From JAKJGA01 sp029554345 (lineage in GTDB: Bacteria > Spirochaetota > UBA4802 > JAFGJZ01), in assembly GCA_035395685.1 (NCBI GenBank), contig DAOPBR010000003.1:45239-109238 (forward strand): a stretch of DNA of 64,000 nt, given 5' to 3'. The translations under genes and the position numbers were made by a program. The notes under the pieces are model-generated. The model made no database searches. It had not been told where the DNA came from and saw only the letters and a list, made by a program, of their open reading frames with translations. Positions 17,127 through 25,554 of this stretch are shown one piece after another (within the stretch, counting starts at the first letter, position 1; every line of letters starts with the position of its first letter).

Positions 17127-18353
17127 TTATTTCATGTCGGCTTTTAATATTCTGTCAACGGCCTTATTAACATTTTCTCTGCTGTTGAAGGCGCTTATTC
17201 TGATATATCCTTCTCCGCATTTTCCGAAACCTGATCCCGGTGTGCAGACGACATTCGCTTTGTTAAGAAGCTTGTCGAAGAACTCCCATGAATCAGTTCC
17301 GGTTTCAACCCATATGTAAGGAGAATTGTCTCCGCCCGTACAGGTGTAGCCTGCTTTAGAAAGAGCTGTTTTAATTATTTTAGCATTTTCAAGATAGAAA
17401 TCGATTATATCTTTGACCTGTTTTTTACCTTCTTCTGAATATACCGCTGCTGCGGCTTTCTGAACCGGATATGATACGCCGTTAAATTTTGTAGTGTGGC
17501 GTCTGTTCCAAAGCTGTAAGAGCTGTACAGGTTTTCCTTCTGATGTATATGCTACGCATTCTTCAGGTATTACCGTATAGGCGCATCTTGTTCCGGTAAA
17601 ACCTGCAGTCTTTGAAAATGAACGGAATTCAATTGCGACTTCTTTTGCGCCTTCAATTTCGTAGATGGAATGAGGGATATTTTCGTCGCGGATAAAGGCT
17701 TCATAAGCTGCATCAAAAAGAATGAGAGATTTGTTTTCTTTAGCATAGTTTACCCATTCGGTAAGCTGCTTTTTTGTTGCGACTTCACCTGTCGGGTTGT
17801 TCGGAAAGCATAGATAAATCAAATCGACCTTTTCTTTGGGAAGTTCCGGTACAAAGCTGTTGGATTTATTACATTCAAGATAAACCAGTTTTTCATAACG
17901 TCCGTCCATGCTGATTCCGGTTCTGCCTGCCATTACATTCGTATCGACATATACTGGATAAACCGGATCCGGAATTGCAATCTTAATGTCGTCAGCAAAA
18001 AGTTCCTGGATGTTTCCAGTATCGCATTTTGAACCGTCGCTCACGAATATTTCATTCGGCTTAATGTCAGCTCCGCGTTTCTGGAAATCATTTTCAGCTA
18101 TCGCTTTTCTCAGAAACTCATAACCCTGTTCAGGACCGTAGCCTTTGAATGATTTTTCATCAGCCATCTCATCAACTCCCTGATGAAAAGCTTTTACGAC
18201 AGCTTCCGGAAGCGCTCGTGTAACATCACCGATTCCGAGACGGATGATTTCTTTGTCGGGATTTGCTGATTGAAAAGCGCTTACACGTTTCGCGATATCG
18301 GAGAACAGGTAACTTGCCTTAAGTTTTGAATAATTTTCGTTTATTTTTATCAT
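17127..18353 (-). CDS. dapL: LL-diaminopimelate aminotransferase
   Basis: 408 residues, fold-type I PLP aminotransferase. Converts tetrahydrodipicolinate directly to LL-diaminopimelate, a one-step route to lysine and peptidoglycan found in plants, Chlamydia and Leptospira. N-terminus NENYSKLKASYLFSDIAKRV, IIRLGIGDVTRALP, PLP-site motifs YLCFPNNPTGE, FDAAYEAFI and the Schiff-base lysine in FRSFSKTAGFTGTRCAY are the DapL pattern. Ends 6 bp from the shared terminator with tlyA. Confidence 0.93.
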   Translation of the reverse strand: MIKINENYSKLKASYLFSDIAKRVSAFQSANPDKEIIRLGIGDVTRALPEAVVKAFHQGVDEMADEKSFKGYGPEQGYEFLRKAIAENDFQKRGADIKPNEIFVSDGSKCDTGNIQELFADDIKIAIPDPVYPVYVDTNVMAGRTGISMDGRYEKLVYLECNKSNSFVPELPKEKVDLIYLCFPNNPTGEVATKKQLTEWVNYAKENKSLILFDAAYEAFIRDENIPHSIYEIEGAKEVAIEFRSFSKTAGFTGTRCAYTVIPEECVAYTSEGKPVQLLQLWNRRHTTKFNGVSYPVQKAAAAVYSEEGKKQVKDIIDFYLENAKIIKTALSKAGYTCTGGDNSPYIWVETGTDSWEFFDKLLNKANVVCTPGSGFGKCGEGYIRISAFNSRENVNKAVDRILKADMK

Positions 18354-18378
18354 GACGCACCTTTTAGAATATATGCGA

Positions 18379-18408
18379 ATAATTTTTTATTTTGCTGATA
18401 ATTGTCAA
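18379..18408 (-). promoter_or_regulatory. Probable dapL promoter
   Basis: Read on the minus strand: TTGACA (18408-18403), 18-bp spacer, AATTAT (18384-18379), about 25 bp before the dapL start. Confidence 0.45.
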
Positions 18409-18516
18409 CAATCTATTTGAGCCTTTTAAAAGATAAAAATATTAAATTTATGTTTGCCTATTAGAGCCGATCGGGGAAATTGTCGCAGATTGCAAATCAA
18501 ATTCAGGAAACGGGCA

Positions 18517-20499
18517 ATGAGAAGCATATACGAGAAAATATCAGAACACTACCGCGGAATAGAATATCAACACTTGTTTTTTTCGATTTTTATTCTGGGA
18601 GTCATTCTTTTCTACCGTATTTCGGCATACTTCATTTCAGGTTCTATTTATGCTGATTTTTCGACTGTCGGATTTCTGAATTATTTCATGTTGTCTTTTC
18701 CTGATGATGTATTCTCTGCGGCATTTTCTCTCGGTATAATTTTATTGATTGTGTCTTTGCCGAAGTCTCTACGTTTTATGCCTATTTTTTTGTGCGATAT
18801 ATTTGTCTGTCTTTTTGCGGCTTACCATATTTTCGCGCTGCAGTTCTTAAAAATATATGAAACATCTTTTCAGCTTTCATTTATCGGCGGTGAGCACTTT
18901 ACGGGCATTCAGGGCATGCTTAGTTCCGCTGCAGCTGAAGTAACTTCTGGAACAGTTATTTCTTTTATTGCTGTTATTCTCATAGTTTTTGCTACGTCAC
19001 TTTTTCTTATGGTCGCTGAAGCGAAGTCATCTCTTGATGCAAAAACAAAATATTTTTTTATATCAGTTTTGATTTATATAATGTCATTGATTCTTACTGT
19101 CGCGATTGCGTCACCGGCTGAAAAGGAAATCCTTGCGAAATACAAAATAAAGGCTCCACTTTATGAGCTTTCGATGAGTCCGTTTTCTTCATTGGCGTTA
19201 AGGTGTTTCAAGAAACCGGCAGTTCAGCCCGTTCCTGCTGCAGTTGAGACTGTTGTTTCATCATCAGAATTTCAAACGGATTCACTTGAGAGCAATAAGG
19301 AATATGATTTATCGAAAATAATTCCGAAAAATAAAAAATATAATATTGTCATATACCTGTTTGAGTCAACTGCATACAGTTATTACGGATTGAGATCAAA
19401 TGGAAAATCTATGACGCCTGTAATGGAGCGTCTTGCGCAAAACGGTTTTTTAGCGGCCAATCACATAACTAATTATCCATTATCTGCAAATGCATTATTT
19501 TCAATTACTGCATCTGCTTATCCAATAATAGGAAAGGACATGGTTTTTGAGAAAAATCCGTCTATTCAGGTTTATTCACTTACTGAAGTGTTAAAGGACA
19601 ACGGATACAGAACGTGCTATGTTCATACAGGCGATTTAAGTTATGCCGGTCAGATGAAATATCTTAAAAACCGAAAAATCGACCGCTTTATAACAGCAAG
19701 AGATCTAGCGAAGGACAAACGGTATAATAAAAAGCATGTAGGCTGGGCTATCGATGAACGGGCGATGATTGATCCTGCCGTTGATTTCATGAAGGAAAGC
19801 AGTGAGCCTTTTGTTGTAATCATGTCGCCGATGAATCCTCATCATCCGTATGCGGTTCCTGATGATTCGTTTAAAGTTGCAAAGCATGATCCTTCCGGAA
19901 CTAAGCGCGATGAGATGTGGGAAAATTATCTTAACTCTCTGCATTATGCGGATTATGCTCTCGGTGAACTTGTTGATAAACTCGAAGCAGAAGGTCTCAT
20001 GAGAGATACATTGTTTTTTATGCTTACTGATCACGGCGAGGCTTTTTATCAGCATCCGCAGAATTATAATCATCCTCTTTTCGTTTATGAAGAGAATATC
20101 CATGTTCCTTTTATAATTTATAATAAGGATTTGTTTAAAAACGGATACTATTTTGACGGAATAACCAGACATGTTGATATTCTCCCGACCATCACTGATA
20201 TCATCGGTATCAAGGATGATAAACCCCGGGAAGGTTTTCCGATTTTTACCAAGAGAAAAGAGAAACTTGCTTTTGTTCACACTTCATGGAAAGATGATCT
20301 AGTCGCGGTTCGCGATGTGAAGTGGAAATATATTTACCGCATAAAGGACGGCAGTGAAGAACTTTATGATTTGTTTAGCGACCCGGAAGAGAAGAATAAT
20401 CTTGCTTCTGTAAAAGCGGATACGGCATTAAAATACAGAAATTATATATTAAGCGGAATTGATTATGTTAAACAATATCATAAGAATAACCAGCAGTGA
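18517..20499 (+). CDS. Membrane-anchored sulfatase/alkaline-phosphatase superfamily enzyme (LTA-synthase-like architecture)
   Basis: 660 residues from the ATG at 18517 (an upstream in-frame TTG adds 21 unlikely residues; AGGAAA precedes this ATG). About five membrane segments fill the first 210 residues. The periplasmic catalytic domain follows: NIVIYLFESTAYSYYGLRS supplies the first metal ligand, YPLSANALFSI the nucleophile Ser/Thr region, MNPHHPYAVP, and LTDHGEAF the Asp-His metal pair. The C-terminal WKYIYRIKDGSEELYDLFSDP is typical of sulfatases. Likely transfers or removes a phospho- or sulfo-group on an envelope glycan or lipid; substrate unknown. Divergent from dapL. Confidence 0.8.
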   Translation: MRSIYEKISEHYRGIEYQHLFFSIFILGVILFYRISAYFISGSIYADFSTVGFLNYFMLSFPDDVFSAAFSLGIILLIVSLPKSLRFMPIFLCDIFVCLFAAYHIFALQFLKIYETSFQLSFIGGEHFTGIQGMLSSAAAEVTSGTVISFIAVILIVFATSLFLMVAEAKSSLDAKTKYFFISVLIYIMSLILTVAIASPAEKEILAKYKIKAPLYELSMSPFSSLALRCFKKPAVQPVPAAVETVVSSSEFQTDSLESNKEYDLSKIIPKNKKYNIVIYLFESTAYSYYGLRSNGKSMTPVMERLAQNGFLAANHITNYPLSANALFSITASAYPIIGKDMVFEKNPSIQVYSLTEVLKDNGYRTCYVHTGDLSYAGQMKYLKNRKIDRFITARDLAKDKRYNKKHVGWAIDERAMIDPAVDFMKESSEPFVVIMSPMNPHHPYAVPDDSFKVAKHDPSGTKRDEMWENYLNSLHYADYALGELVDKLEAEGLMRDTLFFMLTDHGEAFYQHPQNYNHPLFVYEENIHVPFIIYNKDLFKNGYYFDGITRHVDILPTITDIIGIKDDKPREGFPIFTKRKEKLAFVHTSWKDDLVAVRDVKWKYIYRIKDGSEELYDLFSDPEEKNNLASVKADTALKYRNYILSGIDYVKQYHKNNQQ

Positions 20500-20531
20500 G
20501 AATATTGAACTTGTTTCATATTGAATCTTTC

Positions 20532-20559
20532 TTGACTGTGTTATTTTAATGATTATTAT
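20532..20559 (+). promoter_or_regulatory. fecR-domain gene promoter
   Basis: TTGACT (20532-20537), 16-bp spacer, TATTAT (20554-20559), followed by AGAGGGG and the start codon 20 bp on. Confidence 0.5.
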
Positions 20560-20579
20560 GCTTTTAAAGAGGGGATAAA

Positions 20580-21512
20580 ATGAAAAAATTTGTTATTATT
20601 GCTTTGAGTTCTGTCGTTTTGTTTTCATATTGCACAAAAAAAGAAAAAAAATATACTGTAGCAATCAGCGGAATCATTAACTTTACGGTTGGAGATGTTT
20701 TGCTGAAAGATTCTTCTGGAGAAAGAAAAGCCGTTGTCGGAGATCAGATTCTCTCGGGTACTGTAATAACAACAAAAGGCGTAAAAAGTATGACCGATAT
20801 TTATATCGGAGAGAATGCTGTTAAGATAATGGGAGACAGCAGCGTCTTATTTGATTCTCTTATTGCCGACGGTATAACAGGTTCAGAAACTGTTTCAATA
20901 ATTGTTGAGAACGGAAGAACTTTCAACCGAATCATCAAAAAGCTCTCAAAAGAAGACAGTTATACCGTCAAAACGAAAACAACCGTTGCTGCCGTACGCG
21001 GAACAGAGTTTTTTGTTTCTGATGAAAACGGACAAACAAATGTTTCATGTCTTGACGGCAAAGTGGCTGTATCGGATTTAAAAGGCGCTGAGGTTATTCT
21101 CGAAAAAAATGAACAGGCAATTGTTTCTGCCGATTCTGATATAGTAAAGAAGCAGATCGAGGCTGATGAAATTAACCGCCTCAAGATTCTTTCAGAAATA
21201 AAAGAAATAGAGTCTGATATAAAGAAAAAGTATGAAGAACAGAAAGCTGAGATCAAACAGAAGTATGAAGAGCAGAAAGAAGAAATAAAGAAGGCTGTAA
21301 CCGACCAAAAAGAAAAAGACAAGCAGGCGGTAACTGACCAGAAAGAAAGTAATATGGCAAATGTTGATGAGGCAAAATCATCAGCAAAATCTTCTGCAGA
21401 CGAAGCATCGGGTGATGCAAAAAGCAAGATGCAGGAGACTAAACCGGATAAGTCAAATATTCTTGATGATATCAAGAAACAGAAAGAAGCCGTAAAAAGC
21501 GGAACAAATTGA
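20580..21512 (+). CDS. FecR-domain probable lipoprotein with coiled-coil tail
   Basis: 310 residues. The N-terminal hydrophobic stretch ends at Cys18 (LFSYC), a loose spirochaete-type lipobox. Residues about 30-180 form a FecR/DUF5666-like beta domain: VGDVLLKDSSGERKAVVGDQI, then TKTTVAAVRGTEFFVS, the hallmark of the family, and NVSCLDGKVAV. The last 120 residues are a highly charged coiled coil with repeated KYEEQK and VTDQKE units. Such proteins are frequent in spirochaetes, where they are not tied to iron uptake. Single-gene unit ending in a terminator that touches the next start codon. Confidence 0.75.
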   Translation: MKKFVIIALSSVVLFSYCTKKEKKYTVAISGIINFTVGDVLLKDSSGERKAVVGDQILSGTVITTKGVKSMTDIYIGENAVKIMGDSSVLFDSLIADGITGSETVSIIVENGRTFNRIIKKLSKEDSYTVKTKTTVAAVRGTEFFVSDENGQTNVSCLDGKVAVSDLKGAEVILEKNEQAIVSADSDIVKKQIEADEINRLKILSEIKEIESDIKKKYEEQKAEIKQKYEEQKEEIKKAVTDQKEKDKQAVTDQKESNMANVDEAKSSAKSSADEASGDAKSKMQETKPDKSNILDDIKKQKEAVKSGTN

Positions 21513-21547
21513 AGCTTTAGAGTTATCAAGAAACAAAATGTCTTTAC

Positions 21548-21576
21548 AAAAGGGAAGCCTATGCTTCCCTTTTTTT
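21548..21576 (+). terminator. Rho-independent terminator abutting the DUF115 start codon
   Basis: Perfect 11-bp stem AAAAGGGAAGC / GCTTCCCTTTT with a CTAT loop and a T7 run (21570-21576). The base after the last T is the A of the ATG at 21577. Confidence 0.8.
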
Positions 21577-22458
21577 ATGGAACGGACTGAACTTTTTAAA
21601 AGACTTAATGAAGGAATTATCGATGAACGTTTTCATCTTTTTCAAAAGAATGTCGTAAAAAATAAACCTTTAATTGATCAGTTCGGGGGACTTCTCGGCA
21701 TTGTTCCTGTTCTGCGCGGAAAAGATGTTATCATTGCAGGAGCCGGATCATCAATTGACGGAGAAATGGATTTGCTCCGCGAAGCGGTTTCTCTTAACGA
21801 TGTGATTCTTATTTGTGCGGATATGTCATATCTTCCGCTTTTGCGCCGTCGAATCATACCTGACTTTGTTATTACATGCGAAACATCGCCGAATGATTAT
21901 TTTAGCGTATCAGATTATTCTTCCCATCTTCTTGCTTTTTCGTGTTCGTCAAACTGCAATCTGCGCAGATGGAAAGGCAAAATGAGTTTTTACAACTGGA
22001 TGATGAAGGGTGAATATGAAAATCTCTGGGCAAAAGCAGGAACAGGTCTTGGCTATGTTTCAACCGGAAGCACGGTTATTTCACAGGCTGTTTCACTGGC
22101 GCTGGGATGCGGGATAAAATCACTCGCGCTGATAGGAAATGATCTTGGTTATAAAGATTCATATTATATGCAAGGTACTTTCCGCTCGATTAAGGATGAG
22201 TTGAATTATTCGCGTTTTGCGACTTGTGATACCGTTTCAATGGGTTATGTGAGAAGATCGAGACAGTTTGTTGTGAAAACTCCAATAGGTGATTTTTATT
22301 CTCACAACCAGTTTCTTGCAGCTAAATACTGGCTTGAGGATTTGTTTTCCAAGAGCAATTTATCATTGATAGAATGTTCTGTTCCGGGCTGCAGAGGAAC
22401 AAATATAATCAATGTTCAATTTGAAAAATATTTAAAATATCTGAGGGAGAGAATATGA
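21577..22458 (+). CDS. DUF115 (Maf/MptE-like) motility-associated protein
   Basis: 293 residues from the ATG at 21577. The core matches DUF115 (PF01973): GKDVIIAGAGSSIDGEMDLLRE (about 47-68), PDFVITCETSPNDY, and STVISQAVSLALGCGIKSLALIGNDLGY in two parts. Members include archaeal hydroxymethylpterin pyrophosphokinases and Maf proteins needed for flagellin glycosylation and motility. Adjacency to flbD favours the motility role. The start is uncertain: it sits directly behind a strong terminator with no Shine-Dalgarno, while the ATG at 21538 would put the hairpin inside the coding sequence. Overlaps flbD by 4 bases. Confidence 0.75.
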   Translation: MERTELFKRLNEGIIDERFHLFQKNVVKNKPLIDQFGGLLGIVPVLRGKDVIIAGAGSSIDGEMDLLREAVSLNDVILICADMSYLPLLRRRIIPDFVITCETSPNDYFSVSDYSSHLLAFSCSSNCNLRRWKGKMSFYNWMMKGEYENLWAKAGTGLGYVSTGSTVISQAVSLALGCGIKSLALIGNDLGYKDSYYMQGTFRSIKDELNYSRFATCDTVSMGYVRRSRQFVVKTPIGDFYSHNQFLAAKYWLEDLFSKSNLSLIECSVPGCRGTNIINVQFEKYLKYLRERI

Positions 22459-22637
22459 TAGTACTGCACCGGCTAAACGGATCGGAATTTTTACTGAATG
22501 AAGATCATATAGAAACAATGGAGGAAACTCCTGATATGATTATTCTTTTAACAAATGACAGAAAATATATTGTAAAAGAAAAACGCGAAGAAATATTAGC
22601 TCTAATTCAGGAATATAAACGAAAAATATACAAATAA
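22455..22637 (+). CDS. flbD: FlbD-like flagellar small protein
   Basis: 60 residues matching the FlbD/swarming-motility family (PF06289): MIVLHRLNGSEFLLNEDHIETMEETPD split at residue 20, TPDMIILLTNDRKYIVKE, then a helix. It starts within the stop of the DUF115 gene (ATGA). In most spirochaetes flbD opens the motA-motB-fliL operon; here no mot genes follow and the chemotaxis operon starts about 200 bp on. Confidence 0.85.
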   Translation: MIVLHRLNGSEFLLNEDHIETMEETPDMIILLTNDRKYIVKEKREEILALIQEYKRKIYK

Positions 22638-22680
22638 ATTATATTCTGCTCATTCTTTCATATTTCCGCAAAGATTTTTA

Positions 22681-22709
22681 TTGAATTAATCATTTCTAAC
22701 TGCTACAAT
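22681..22709 (+). promoter_or_regulatory. Promoter of the chemotaxis operon with 130-nt leader
   Basis: TTGAAT (22681-22686), 17-bp spacer, TACAAT (22704-22709). The leader of about 130 nt contains a small hairpin, CGGGT / ACCCG (22717-22721 and 22736-22740), before the AAGGAGA of cheY. No sigma28 box was recognised. Confidence 0.5.
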
Positions 22710-22847
22710 ACTGCATCGGGTTGAAATTGTGTTCTACCCGGTGGTGTTTTATGTGCTTATGAACGCTGAGGTGACTTTGTGCGGATGAATTCTTCATAGT
22801 CATGTTTTTTGATAATATACCATCATGTAACTTATAAGGAGATTTCT

Positions 22848-23213
22848 ATGGGAAAGAATGTTTTGGTTGTTGATGACTCTGGGGCTATCCGCCAGTCGAT
22901 GCGTTACGTACTTGAGAATGCAGGCTATACCGTCACAGATGCCTCTAATGGAAAAGAAGCAATGAGCGTAATCAGTTCGGCTACAAATCTTGTGATAACC
23001 GACGTAAACATGCCGGAAATGAACGGAATTGATCTTGTTAAAACTATCCGCGCCGGTGAAGCTCCTTTGAAAACGGTACCTATAATAATTCTGACAACCG
23101 AAAGTCAGGCTGACATGAAACAAAAGGGGAAGGATGCGGGTGCAACTGCATGGGTCGTTAAACCTTTTCCGCCTGAAGAAATAATTGCGGCTGTTAAAAG
23201 GCTTATAGGTTAG
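22848..23213 (+). CDS. cheY: Chemotaxis response regulator CheY
   Basis: 121-residue single receiver domain from the ATG at 22848, which has AAGGAGA 5 nt upstream; an earlier in-frame ATG lacks one. Acidic pair Asp9-Asp10, phospho-acceptor Asp52 in LVITDVNMPEMNG, Thr in IILTTES and Lys in AWVVKPF. Phospho-CheY binds the flagellar switch. First gene of a tightly packed che operon. Confidence 0.93.
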   Translation: MGKNVLVVDDSGAIRQSMRYVLENAGYTVTDASNGKEAMSVISSATNLVITDVNMPEMNGIDLVKTIRAGEAPLKTVPIIILTTESQADMKQKGKDAGATAWVVKPFPPEEIIAAVKRLIG

Positions 23214-23219
23214 GTGATT

Positions 23220-23546
23220 ATGGCTAAGATGACTGCAAAAAAAATGGGAACAACCCTTCTTGTTGAAGCATCAGGCGAATTGTCAATTTCATATGCGCCG
23301 AAGGCTTATAAGTTTTTTAAATCTGTCGTGCAGGAAGACTATATCGCATGCTATCTGGATCTTCATAATATCGAAGGCATAGATTTGTCGTTCATAGAAC
23401 TTTTACTTTCATTTAAGAGAACAATGGTTTCAGTCGGAAAAACATTTATCATCACAAAACTTCCTGATGAGCACGTGTTTGCCGGAAGTCTTTCTGAAAT
23501 CGGAATAGACCAGCAGATTTTTCAGAGGTGGGATTATGGGATTTGA
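23220..23546 (+). CDS. STAS-domain protein of the chemotaxis operon
   Basis: 108 residues, single STAS (anti-anti-sigma-like) domain: LLVEASGELSISYAPKAYKFF, ACYLDLHNIEGIDLSFIELLLSFKRTM in parts. The usual phospho-serine motif DSSG reads IDLSFIE, so the site is altered. An in-frame GTG at 23214 is an alternative start. It sits between cheY and cheA and overlaps cheA by 11 bases. Its role in signalling is unknown; comparable cheY-STAS-cheA orders occur in other phyla. Confidence 0.75.
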   Translation: MAKMTAKKMGTTLLVEASGELSISYAPKAYKFFKSVVQEDYIACYLDLHNIEGIDLSFIELLLSFKRTMVSVGKTFIITKLPDEHVFAGSLSEIGIDQQIFQRWDYGI

Positions 23547-25554
23547 AGCTCAAAGCGAATTGTTTATTGAAGAATCTCTCGATCTTCTTAAAAATATAGA
23601 GCTTCCGCTCATGGAGCTTGAGGAGCATCCTGATGATACAGAGCTAATTAATTCCGTATTCCGGTCGATGCATACGATTAAAGGCTCAGCGGGAATGTTC
23701 GGTTTCAATGATATTTCTGCTTTCACTCATGATATCGAAAGTACGTTCGATCTTGTGCGCAAAGGTGAACTTGCTTTAACATCAGAAATTATTGAACTGA
23801 CTCTTAAGGCAAAAGACTGTATCCGCGAACTTCTGTATAAAAATGATTCTGATGAAGAACGAGACAAGCGCGGAATGATTCTTATCCGTTTTGCGGAAAT
23901 CACGGGCGGATCTAAAAAAAAGGATGTATCTCCGGTTTCTATTCTGTCAAAAGATGAAGCTGAAGGAAAAAGTGTTCAGCATGATGCAGAAAAGCACGAT
24001 GAGCTTCCGGGAGAATCCGCTGCGTTTAATGTTAAATTTACTCCTCAGAAAGAAATACTTCTGCGCGGCGTGCGCATTCCTCCGCTTTTTGATGAGCTTG
24101 CAACACTCGGCAAAACCTCAGTTAAAGCGGATATTTCATCTGTGCCTGAGCTGAATGATTTTGATCCTGAGCATTGTTATCTCTCATGGGACATCAATAT
24201 TGAGACGGATAAAACAGAAGCGGACATACGTTCTGTTTTTATTTTTATCGAAGATTATGCTTCCATTTCAATAAAGAAGCTTGGAAGCATTGCAAAACAG
24301 GATTATCAAAAAACTCAATCCGCACAGAAAGGAAATCTTGTAGTTGACCGCAGGAGAAGCGATTCAACATCGATCCGCGTAAAAAATGAAAAACTTGATA
24401 CTCTTGTAAACCTCGTCGGCGAAATGGTGACGCTTCATGCGAGGCTTCAGCAGGAATCCAATAAGGCTGAAATGCCTGAGTTTATTTCAATCGCAGAAAG
24501 CCTCGGACGTCTCACGGCTGATCTTCGCGATATCGCGATGAGTGTGCGAATGGTTCCTCTAACTGAAACATTTTCAAGCTTCAACAGGCTGGTATTTGAT
24601 CTTTCTAAAAATCTCGGCAAAAAGATGCGTCTCGTTACTGAAGGCGGTGATACAGAGTTAGATAAAAATGTCATAGAAGAACTACGTGATCCTTTGATGC
24701 ACGTAATACGCAACTGCGCGGATCACGCGATTGAGATGCCTGAAGAGAGAATTAAAAATGGAAAAGATGAAACAGGTTCTATTAAACTCTGGGCGGAATA
24801 TACAGGCGCGAATGTGCGCATCGGAGTTGCGGATGACGGCATAGGTCTTGACCGCGATAAGATTTTGGCAAAGGCTCTGGAGCGAGGACTGCCTGTGGCT
24901 TCCGATGCCGATGATAAAACAATATTTTCTTTGATATTTGAGCCTGGTTTTTCAACAGCAGAAAAGACTACGGATATATCCGGACGCGGCGTCGGAATGG
25001 ATGTAGTTAAGAAGAATATTGAAAAACTCCGCGGTTCAATTGATATCTCTACAGAGAAAGGCAAAGGTACCACAATTACCTTAACCATTCCTCTTACTCT
25101 TGCGATTATTGACGGATTTATGACCGAGGTTTGTTCTCAGGCGTATATTTTCAATTTGTCGCATGTCAGAGAATGTATCGCTTATAATGCTTCGGAAGAA
25201 TCTTCCGAGATACAGGGTCTTGTCCGCATACGCGAAGATTATATTCCGTTTATCGACATGCGGCGTCTTTTCGGAGTTGATGGCGAACCGAGACTTTATC
25301 CCCAGATAGTTGTAGCCGAGATCGAAGGCACGCAGATCGGTTTTCTTGTCGATAAGGTTGTCGGGCATTGCCAGACGGTAATCAAGCCTCTCGGCAAGGG
25401 AGTGAAGCAGGCCGACATGTTTTCCGGGGCTTCTATATTGGGTGACGGTTCCATTGCTCTTGTGCTGGATATCAATCATCTCATAACAAACGTCCGTGCT
25501 GATGAGAATTTCTGTAATAAAATAAATACAAAAGATAAGGAGACTAAAAAATGA
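23536..25554 (+). CDS. cheA: Chemotaxis histidine kinase CheA
   Basis: 672 residues. HPt domain with phospho-His46 (RSMHTIKGSAGMFGF); a poorly conserved P2-like region (about 130-260); dimerisation domain (IRVKNEKLDTLVNLVGEMV); HATPase with N box HVIRNCADHAIE, G1 VADDGIGLD and G2 GRGVGMDVVKKNI; and C-terminal CheW-like domain (VCSQAYIFNLSHVRECI to the end). All catalytic boxes are intact. Ends in an ATGA overlap with the receptor gene. Confidence 0.95.
   Translation: MGFEAQSELFIEESLDLLKNIELPLMELEEHPDDTELINSVFRSMHTIKGSAGMFGFNDISAFTHDIESTFDLVRKGELALTSEIIELTLKAKDCIRELLYKNDSDEERDKRGMILIRFAEITGGSKKKDVSPVSILSKDEAEGKSVQHDAEKHDELPGESAAFNVKFTPQKEILLRGVRIPPLFDELATLGKTSVKADISSVPELNDFDPEHCYLSWDINIETDKTEADIRSVFIFIEDYASISIKKLGSIAKQDYQKTQSAQKGNLVVDRRRSDSTSIRVKNEKLDTLVNLVGEMVTLHARLQQESNKAEMPEFISIAESLGRLTADLRDIAMSVRMVPLTETFSSFNRLVFDLSKNLGKKMRLVTEGGDTELDKNVIEELRDPLMHVIRNCADHAIEMPEERIKNGKDETGSIKLWAEYTGANVRIGVADDGIGLDRDKILAKALERGLPVASDADDKTIFSLIFEPGFSTAEKTTDISGRGVGMDVVKKNIEKLRGSIDISTEKGKGTTITLTIPLTLAIIDGFMTEVCSQAYIFNLSHVRECIAYNASEESSEIQGLVRIREDYIPFIDMRRLFGVDGEPRLYPQIVVAEIEGTQIGFLVDKVVGHCQTVIKPLGKGVKQADMFSGASILGDGSIALVLDINHLITNVRADENFCNKINTKDKETKK

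Noticed and set aside
20960..21529. 189-codon minus-strand frame inside the FecR gene
   Set aside because: It is the reverse of the charged coiled-coil tail; Ser/Phe-rich with no start signal.
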